Assembly (NCBI GenBank): GCA_016234205.1
Contig: JACRGN010000263.1
Span: 1 to 18,820, forward strand
DNA: 18,820 nucleotides
From: Nitrospinota bacterium
GTDB taxonomy: Bacteria; Nitrospinota; Nitrospinia; UBA9942
Reading direction: 5' to 3'
Under the pieces are notes generated by a model that was given only the letters and a program-made list of their open reading frames with translations, was not told where the DNA came from and searched no databases. Below are positions 13,831 through 18,820 of this stretch, one piece after another. A program made the position numbers and the translations under genes. The stretch's first letter is position 1, and the number at the start of each line of letters is the position of its first letter.

Positions 13831-16016
13831 CCACTCAATCCAATCATTCTTTAATCCCTTCTGCATTCTTTTCGCAGCTTTGCGGTCTCATTGCGGCAGG
13901 ATTAGGGGTGGTTGCCATTGCGGGTTGGCTGACGGGATGGAGAATCCTCTCCGGTATACGGGCAGATTACATCCCCATGGCGCCAAATACAGCCCTCTCC
14001 TTCATTGTGCTCGGCATATCACTTTTTGCACTCTTAACGGAGAGAAGGTGGGGTCTTAAATTATCAAGAATCGGCGTTACCGTGGTTTTCGCTCTATCCC
14101 TGATCCGATTCGCAGAGTTTAGTGTAAATATTAACCTGAATGTTGATAGATGGATTTTTCAGGTTTCATCGGAGAAATTTGGTCTTATTCCTGTGGGCCA
14201 GATGGCTTTGCCTACCGCCCTCAATTTCTTGTTTGCAAGCGTTGCGCTCTTTCTTGCCTCATCTTTGAAAAAACATTGGATTGCTGGCGGTGTGGAAAGG
14301 TTGCTATCTGGTACAACAACCCTTATCGGGTTTGCTTTCTCATTAGGCTACATATATAGCGCGCCATTGCTTTATGGCGGGACAACAATACCAATGGCGC
14401 TCAATACTGCAATTTCATTTTTTGTTCTGGGCCTGGGACTTGTTATCAACAACTTGAGTCATGACATAGCGGAACGGAAGCGATCAGCAGAAGCACTGAG
14501 AAAGGCATATGACGAGTTAGAAGTGCGAGTTGCAGAGCGGACCGCGGAACTCGCCAAGACTAATGAAACATCGCGGGCCGAAATCATTGAACGCAGGCAT
14601 GCTGAAGAAGCGCTTCGGGAATCGGAAAACAAATTTAGAGACTTATCGGAAAAATCAATAGTCGGCGTTTATCTTATACAGGACGGAGTCTTCAAGTATG
14701 CCAATCCAAGATTGGCTGAGATATTCGGGTATGCAGTTGAGGAACTTATTGATAAAAAGGGGCCAAAGGATCTGGTTCTACCAGAAGATTGGCATATTGT
14801 TGAGGAAAACCTCAGAAAGCGGATATCAGGCGAGGTGGAATCCATTCATTATGATTTCAAGGGAATAACAAAGAATAAAGAGACAATCTATGTAGAGGTT
14901 TACGGCTCCAAAACAGTATATCGTGGACGCCCTGCTGTTATCGGAACGCTGCTCGGCATCACAGAGCGTAAGAAGTTCGAAGAGCAATTGAGACATGCAC
15001 AGAAGATGGAGGCTATTGGACAGCTTGTCGGCGGCATAGCCCATGACTTCAATAACATGCTTAATGCGATAATTGGTTTTGGAGACCTCATGCAAATGAA
15101 TATGAAGAAAGACGACCTCAATAGAGGCCATCTCAAAGAGATACTCAAGGCGGGAGAAAGGGCAGCCCATCTGACACAGAGCTTGCTTGCTTTCAGCAGA
15201 AAACAGATAATAGACCCAAAGCCACAGAATCTGAATGAGATTATAAAAGGCGTTGAAAAGTTTCTAATGAAGATTATAGGCGAGGATATAGAGTTAAAGG
15301 TAAAGGGGGGAGAGGGGGGATTTGGGGATTTAACAGTATTTGCAGACAGGGGGCAGATAGAGCAGGTATTGATGAACCTTGCAACCAATGCTAGGGATGC
15401 AATGCCTGACGGAGGGGATTTGATCATGGAGACGGAGGTCATCCAGATGGATGAGGAATATATAAAGAACCATGGATATGGAGAGTCAGGGACATATGCC
15501 CTTTTGGCAGTGACAGATTCAGGCACTGGTATGGATGAAGCGACGAGGCAGAGGATATTCGAGCCGTTCTTTACGACAAAGGAATTGGGACGGGGAACCG
15601 GCCTTGGACTTGCGATGGTATACGGGATAGTAAAACAGCACAATGGTTATATCAATGTCTACAGTGAACCACAGAAAGGCACGACATTTAAGATATATCT
15701 TCCTTTGATTAAATCAGAGGCTGCAGAGAGTGTGGGCATAACACCGGATGTCTATCCGAAAGGAGGAACAGAGACAGTCCTTGTGGCAGAGGATGATCGG
15801 GCTGTAAGGAAACTGACAAGGAGCATACTTGAGAGGTTCGGATACAAGGTCATAATGGTAGAGGACGGGGAGGACGCAATAGAAAAATTCATGGAGAATA
15901 AAGAGGAGATTCAACTATTACTTCTTGATGTCATAATGCCAAAGAAGAACGGCAAAGAGGTTTATGAAGAAATCAAAAAAATTAATCCTGGCATAAAAAC
16001 CTTGTTTCTGAGCTGA
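13827..16016 (+). CDS. hybrid sensor histidine kinase, receiver cut by in-frame TGA
   Basis: As written the product has 729 residues. The N-terminal sensor (1-208) has about six membrane segments with three similar units (IPMAPNTALSFIVLGISL, ALPTALNFLFASVALFL, IPMALNTAISFFVLGLGL). A short coiled coil follows (211-265), then PAS (268-383) and HisKA with H406 in GGIAHDFNN. HATPase_c follows with N521 in NLATNARDA, DSGTGMD, and GRGTGLGLAMVYG. A receiver begins at 649, with acidic pocket D656/D657 and phospho-site D701 in LLLLDVIMP. At 16014-16016 TGA replaces the expected Gly of the FLSGY strand. The same frame continues to 16142 with YTAELIHKKGILEEGLNFIL and the conserved Lys-Pro, so the intact gene would encode 771 residues. 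Kinase domains look complete. RBS is GGAGG. Next come an HD-GYP regulator and a cyclase. Confidence 0.9.
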   Translation: MTTQSNHSLIPSAFFSQLCGLIAAGLGVVAIAGWLTGWRILSGIRADYIPMAPNTALSFIVLGISLFALLTERRWGLKLSRIGVTVVFALSLIRFAEFSVNINLNVDRWIFQVSSEKFGLIPVGQMALPTALNFLFASVALFLASSLKKHWIAGGVERLLSGTTTLIGFAFSLGYIYSAPLLYGGTTIPMALNTAISFFVLGLGLVINNLSHDIAERKRSAEALRKAYDELEVRVAERTAELAKTNETSRAEIIERRHAEEALRESENKFRDLSEKSIVGVYLIQDGVFKYANPRLAEIFGYAVEELIDKKGPKDLVLPEDWHIVEENLRKRISGEVESIHYDFKGITKNKETIYVEVYGSKTVYRGRPAVIGTLLGITERKKFEEQLRHAQKMEAIGQLVGGIAHDFNNMLNAIIGFGDLMQMNMKKDDLNRGHLKEILKAGERAAHLTQSLLAFSRKQIIDPKPQNLNEIIKGVEKFLMKIIGEDIELKVKGGEGGFGDLTVFADRGQIEQVLMNLATNARDAMPDGGDLIMETEVIQMDEEYIKNHGYGESGTYALLAVTDSGTGMDEATRQRIFEPFFTTKELGRGTGLGLAMVYGIVKQHNGYINVYSEPQKGTTFKIYLPLIKSEAAESVGITPDVYPKGGTETVLVAEDDRAVRKLTRSILERFGYKVIMVEDGEDAIEKFMENKEEIQLLLLDVIMPKKNGKEVYEEIKKINPGIKTLFLS
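15298..15335. repeat. G-rich repeat-like insertion inside the kinase
   Basis: AAGGGGGGAGAGGGGGGATT is followed by TGGGGATTTA. In frame it gives KVKGGEGGFGDLTV between GEDIEL and the conserved FADRGQIEQVLMNL. The family usually has an ordinary strand-turn here. The strand-reversed form, CCCCCCTCTCCCCCC, is like common dispersed repeats. It may be a short, frame-keeping repeat insertion. Confidence 0.5.
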
Positions 16017-16142
16017 TATACAGCAGAACTTATCCATAAAAAGGGAATCCTTGAGGAAGGTTTAAACTTTATCCTGAAGCCTGTCTCACCAAAGAATCTT
16101 TTAGTAAAGGTGAGGGATGTGCTGGACGGAAAGGGAGGCTGA
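16017..16142 (+). pseudogene. receiver C-terminal remnant beyond the in-frame TGA
   Basis: Reading on in the kinase frame gives YTAELIHKKGILEEGLNFIL, then KPVSPKNLLVKVRDVLDGKG and TGA at 16140-16142. This is a well-preserved receiver alpha-4/beta-5/alpha-5 end with the conserved Lys-Pro. There is no frameshift or further stop in these 41 codons, so the mutation is recent, tolerated, or a sequence error. Confidence 0.8.
16131..16138 (+). promoter_or_regulatory. RBS deciding the HD-GYP regulator start
   Basis: AAGGGAGG lies five bases before ATG 16144 and overlaps the end of the original kinase frame. It favours 16144 over an in-frame ATG at 16117, which would add nine residues before the receiver. 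Confidence 0.8.
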
Positions 16143-16143
16143 T

Positions 16144-17679
16144 ATGGAAAAAATTATCTTTACAGCAAAGCCGAGGATATTGTGTGTTGACGACGAGCCT
16201 CTAAACCTTAAACTCTTTGAAGCCATGCTTGAGCCAAGAGGTTATGAGGTAATAAAGGCGGAGAATGGCAGGGAGGCGCAGGAGAGGATTGCAGAGCATA
16301 GGATAGACCTTGTCCTCCTTGATGTGATGATGCCGGGTATTGATGGCTTTGAGGTATGCAGAAGAATAAAGGAGGATGAAAAATACAGGAATATACCTGT
16401 TATTATGATTACATCCTTAAAATCAAAAGGTGACCGCATAAAAGGGATTAAGGCGGGTGCAGAGGATTTCATATCCAAGCCCATTGACCATGGGGAGGTA
16501 CTTGCGAGGGTAAATATGCTGCTCAAGATGAAAGCCCTCAGTGACAGGCTGAATTTTGCCTATATCAATATAAACAACCTGACAGCCTTTGGTGAAGAGG
16601 TTATAAATACCTTTAATCCCATAACCTTTGATTTCCTATCCAAGACTGACAACATTGTTAATCAAATAATAAGACAAACCAGTGACAGGTTTGAGAAACC
16701 GCAGATAGTTATTGTTGGATTACCCGGCAATGGCAGTGACTGGCTGTGGTATCAATATGAATCTATCCTCGGCAAATTACAGAGGAACTTATTAAAAATT
16801 GGTATCCATAAAAGCCTTGATGTTCACAGGGATAACCGAAGGGTGGATTTTTACAACAGTGCCGACCTTAAAAAATCAGAGGTATTGTCATTCATTAAAA
16901 GATTTGAGCCAGCATCATCAATAAAGGTGACAAATATGGTTTGCTATCTAAGTCACGAACTGTGCATCCTTGCCCTTAACTATGGTAGAGATCTCACAGC
17001 ATATGATGCCTCGGTTTTAAACAGCCTCGTTATGCAGAGTCTGTTTCTAAAATCACTCTCAACCCAGATAAAGGAGGTGGAAGATGCCTTTGCCTATACA
17101 ATTTATGCCCTTGCAAGGGCAGCGGAGTCAAATGATGAGGATACTGGCAATCACATTATAAGAGTCGGCAAGTACTGCTCACTTATTGCAAAACAGATTG
17201 GCATGTCTGAAAAGTTTACAAATGCAATCCGCCTTCAGGCACAGATGCACGATGTTGGAAAGATTCACACACCGCCGGAGATTCTCAAGAAACCTGCGAA
17301 ACTCACTCTTGAGGAATTTGATGAAATGAAGAGGCACCCCATTAATGGTGCAAAGATAGTGGGAGACCATGCAAGGCTAACAATAGCAAAGACTATAGCC
17401 CTCACACACCACGAGAGATGGGACGGGAGCGGTTACCCCTGCAAACTAAAGGGGGAGCAGATACCAATTGAGGGGAGGATATTGAATATTGCAGACCAGT
17501 ACGATGCCCTGAGAAACAAGAGGGTCTACAAACCTGCCTACGACCATGAGACAACAAGGAGGATAATTACAGAGGGGGATGGGAGAACAATGCCGCATCA
17601 TTTTGATCCGCAGGTGCTCGCTGCATTTAAGGAGACGACTTCACAATTTGAAGAGGTATATGAAAAACTGAGGGATTAA
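16144..17679 (+). CDS. response regulator with HD-GYP output (c-di-GMP phosphodiesterase)
   Basis: This 511-residue protein starts with an intact receiver (10-125): acidic pocket D16/D17, phospho-site D60 in LVLLDVMMP, Thr at 90 and K112 in SKP. The middle (135-310) is an unusual domain with KPQIVIVGLPGNGSDWLWYQ and NYGRDLTAYDASVLNSLVMQ that I cannot name. The HD-GYP domain (about 315-490) has H-D at 369-370 (MHDVGK), HHERWDGSGYP (422-432) with G430-Y431-P432, and ADQYDALRNKR. Known HD-GYP enzymes hydrolyse c-di-GMP to pGpG or GMP; all visible metal and GYP residues are kept. The start follows AAGGGAGG. It begins two bases after the original kinase stop, so the kinase is its likely phosphate donor. 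Confidence 0.93.
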   Translation: MEKIIFTAKPRILCVDDEPLNLKLFEAMLEPRGYEVIKAENGREAQERIAEHRIDLVLLDVMMPGIDGFEVCRRIKEDEKYRNIPVIMITSLKSKGDRIKGIKAGAEDFISKPIDHGEVLARVNMLLKMKALSDRLNFAYININNLTAFGEEVINTFNPITFDFLSKTDNIVNQIIRQTSDRFEKPQIVIVGLPGNGSDWLWYQYESILGKLQRNLLKIGIHKSLDVHRDNRRVDFYNSADLKKSEVLSFIKRFEPASSIKVTNMVCYLSHELCILALNYGRDLTAYDASVLNSLVMQSLFLKSLSTQIKEVEDAFAYTIYALARAAESNDEDTGNHIIRVGKYCSLIAKQIGMSEKFTNAIRLQAQMHDVGKIHTPPEILKKPAKLTLEEFDEMKRHPINGAKIVGDHARLTIAKTIALTHHERWDGSGYPCKLKGEQIPIEGRILNIADQYDALRNKRVYKPAYDHETTRRIITEGDGRTMPHHFDPQVLAAFKETTSQFEEVYEKLRD

Positions 17680-17698
17680 AGCTGAAAAAAGGAGGGTT

Positions 17699-18730
17699 AT
17701 GGACTCAGGGGACTTAGAAGATATTAGGCAGATGAGTGAGAATATCATACAGAGTATGACATCGGGGCTGATGTTTATAGAGAGTAGGAACTATACAATC
17801 GTAAAATTTAATAAGGCGATGGAGAATATCAATGGAATACCCGCCGAAAAGGCAATAGGGAAAAAGATTGAAGATGTATTCTCTCACATTGAAGGACTCC
17901 CCTTTGATATGTTTTATAAGGTAATGAAGGATTTTGGAAGATTGGAGAGGACAAAGTTCAAGCTCATAGATAATGGTAATGTGATACACAGATATATAAA
18001 AGGCGATACATATTTTAATCAGAATGGGGAGCCTGCAGGTTATCTTGTCATAGTGGATGATGCCACCGAGACGGAATTTGTAAAAGAGAGTTTTGGGAAG
18101 TATGTGGCAAGGCAGGTGGTTGAAAAGATATTGTCAGGGAAGGGGCAGATGAGATTGCATGGGGAAAGGCAGTATGTAACAGTCCTGTTTGCCGATGTGA
18201 GGGGATTTACAAAACTTGCCGAGGAGAGAGAGCCGGAGGATGTTGTAGCCCTTCTGAATCGTTATTTTAATATGGTGGTGGATATAATCTTTAAATATGA
18301 GGGGACCCTTGATAAATTTATCGGTGATAATGTGATGGCGGTATTCGGTGCACCAATAAAATCTGACAATGATGAGGAGAGGGCTGTAATGGCTGCAATG
18401 GAGATACAATCAGAAATAGAAAGATTTAACATGGAGAGAAAATTAAATAACGAAGAGGTCATCTCAGTCGGCATAGGAATCAATACAGGCGAAGCAGTAG
18501 TTGGGAATATAGGCTCGGAAAAGAGGATGGATTATACAGTCATAGGTGATACGGTGAATGTTGCGGATAGAATTCAGGCAGCAGCATCAGGTGGAGAGAT
18601 ACTCATATCCACTTTAACCTACAAAGAAATAAAAGATACAATCACCTGCCGCAAACTCCCGCCAATAACAGTGAAGGGCAGACAAAAACCTATCCATATC
18701 TTCAAGGTTACAGGAATATCTAAACCGTGA
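17699..18730 (+). CDS. PAS-domain class III adenylate cyclase
   Basis: This 343-residue protein has an N-terminal PAS-like domain (about 11-125, IIQSMTSGLMFIESRNYTIV to GYLVIVDDATE), a short helix (KESFGKYVARQVVEKIL), and a class III cyclase domain (about 156-335). Metal Asps are D166 (VLFADVRGFTKLAE) and D210 (FIGDNVMAVFGAP). The purine-selecting pair is K206 and D278 (MDYTVIGDTVN), the adenine-type pair, so cAMP is the likely product. N287 and R291 in VNVADRI are the transition-state residues. No membrane segment is present. RBS AGGAGGG is near ATG 17699, and the gene starts 19 bases after the HD-GYP gene. A PAS ligand or partner probably controls activity. Confidence 0.92.
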   Translation: MDSGDLEDIRQMSENIIQSMTSGLMFIESRNYTIVKFNKAMENINGIPAEKAIGKKIEDVFSHIEGLPFDMFYKVMKDFGRLERTKFKLIDNGNVIHRYIKGDTYFNQNGEPAGYLVIVDDATETEFVKESFGKYVARQVVEKILSGKGQMRLHGERQYVTVLFADVRGFTKLAEEREPEDVVALLNRYFNMVVDIIFKYEGTLDKFIGDNVMAVFGAPIKSDNDEERAVMAAMEIQSEIERFNMERKLNNEEVISVGIGINTGEAVVGNIGSEKRMDYTVIGDTVNVADRIQAAASGGEILISTLTYKEIKDTITCRKLPPITVKGRQKPIHIFKVTGISKP

Positions 18731-18763
18731 TTAAAGAACAAAACATCTTTTGGAGTTTAACTT

Positions 18764-18820
18764 ATGCATATCAAACTTGCCATCGGTTGTCGTAATTATC
18801 TTTTTAGTGAAGGGTTAATA
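18764..18820 (+). CDS. start of a likely response regulator, cut by window end
   Basis: ATG 18764 with TGGAG upstream opens MHIKLAIGCRNYLFSEGLI to the window edge. It resembles the first 20 residues of NarL/LuxR-type receivers (I-x-V-x-I-A-D-D-H-x-L-F-x-E-G-L), but the usual acidic pair is replaced by Cys-Arg. Nineteen codons only, so the call is tentative. Confidence 0.42.
   Translation, partial: MHIKLAIGCRNYLFSEGLI

Noticed and set aside
14900..15643. 247-codon open frame on the - strand
   Set aside because: It is the mirror of the conserved kinase domains, whose H, N and G boxes are plainly read on the + strand. Ser/Pro/Cys-rich composition is typical of a shadow frame.
16014..16016. TGA read as Gly or selenocysteine (alternative code)
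   Set aside because: TGA ends other genes here in the expected place (1545-1547, 18728-18730, and the original end of the kinase frame at 16140-16142). The expected residue is Gly in an ordinary receiver, with no reason for Sec. A point mutation or base error is simpler.
1..18820. CRISPR array, tRNA or rRNA genes
   Set aside because: No regularly spaced direct repeats, no cloverleaf-like segment with CCA and no rRNA-like sequence were seen. All repeats are palindromic and isolated.

Overview
The window looks like AT-leaning chromosomal DNA from an anaerobic, Gram-negative-type bacterium recovered from the environment. The signs are an oxygen-sensitive glycyl radical enzyme with its activase, a lipobox lipoprotein, a SPOR-domain protein, and several families of short palindromic repeats scattered between and inside genes. 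A Nitrospirota or Desulfobacterota-like lineage would fit, but no marker gene fixes the taxonomy. All convincing genes are on the + strand.

Layout. (1) 3-2975, envelope and lysis: the 3' end of a LAS-type (M15/M74-like) peptidase, a secreted protein with a FIMAH-like C-terminus, a repeat-filled gap, then a GTA/phage-type 3TM holin and an Amidase_2 endolysin two bases apart. (2) 3007-7640, glycyl radical module: an activase with two extra 4Fe-4S sites, a large pyruvate-formate-lyase-like enzyme, and two small SCP2-like proteins suggesting a lipid-like ligand. (3) 7688-10378, envelope cluster of mostly unknown proteins: SPOR membrane protein, lipoprotein, small helical protein, single-TM coiled-coil protein, secreted protein. 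(4) 10414-13393: an internally deleted copy of the SPOR gene, two paralogous multi-pass membrane proteins of unknown family separated by a 178-bp inverted repeat, and a calcineurin-like phosphoesterase. (5) 13402-18820, signalling: a wrecked response regulator, a poly-C tract, a hybrid histidine kinase, a receiver/HD-GYP protein, a PAS/class III adenylate cyclase, and the first codons of another likely response regulator.

How the genes may work together. The holin and amidase form a lysis or murein-release pair with no virion genes nearby. The activase installs the glycyl radical on the enzyme next to it, and the SCP2-like proteins may handle a hydrophobic substrate or product. The last block combines phosphorelay input with c-di-GMP breakdown and cAMP synthesis.

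The strongest unusual signals are traces of sequence erosion and repeat invasion. Palindromic repeats are inserted in frame twice in the glycyl radical enzyme, once just before the catalytic cysteine. An in-frame TGA cuts the receiver of the hybrid kinase although the rest of the domain is intact downstream. A response regulator carries both a frameshift and an Asp-to-Tyr change at its phosphorylation site. A second SPOR gene has collapsed by deletion between short direct repeats. The most plausible undescribed system is the glycyl radical enzyme with two SCP2-like partners; the paralogous membrane proteins next to the phosphoesterase come second.
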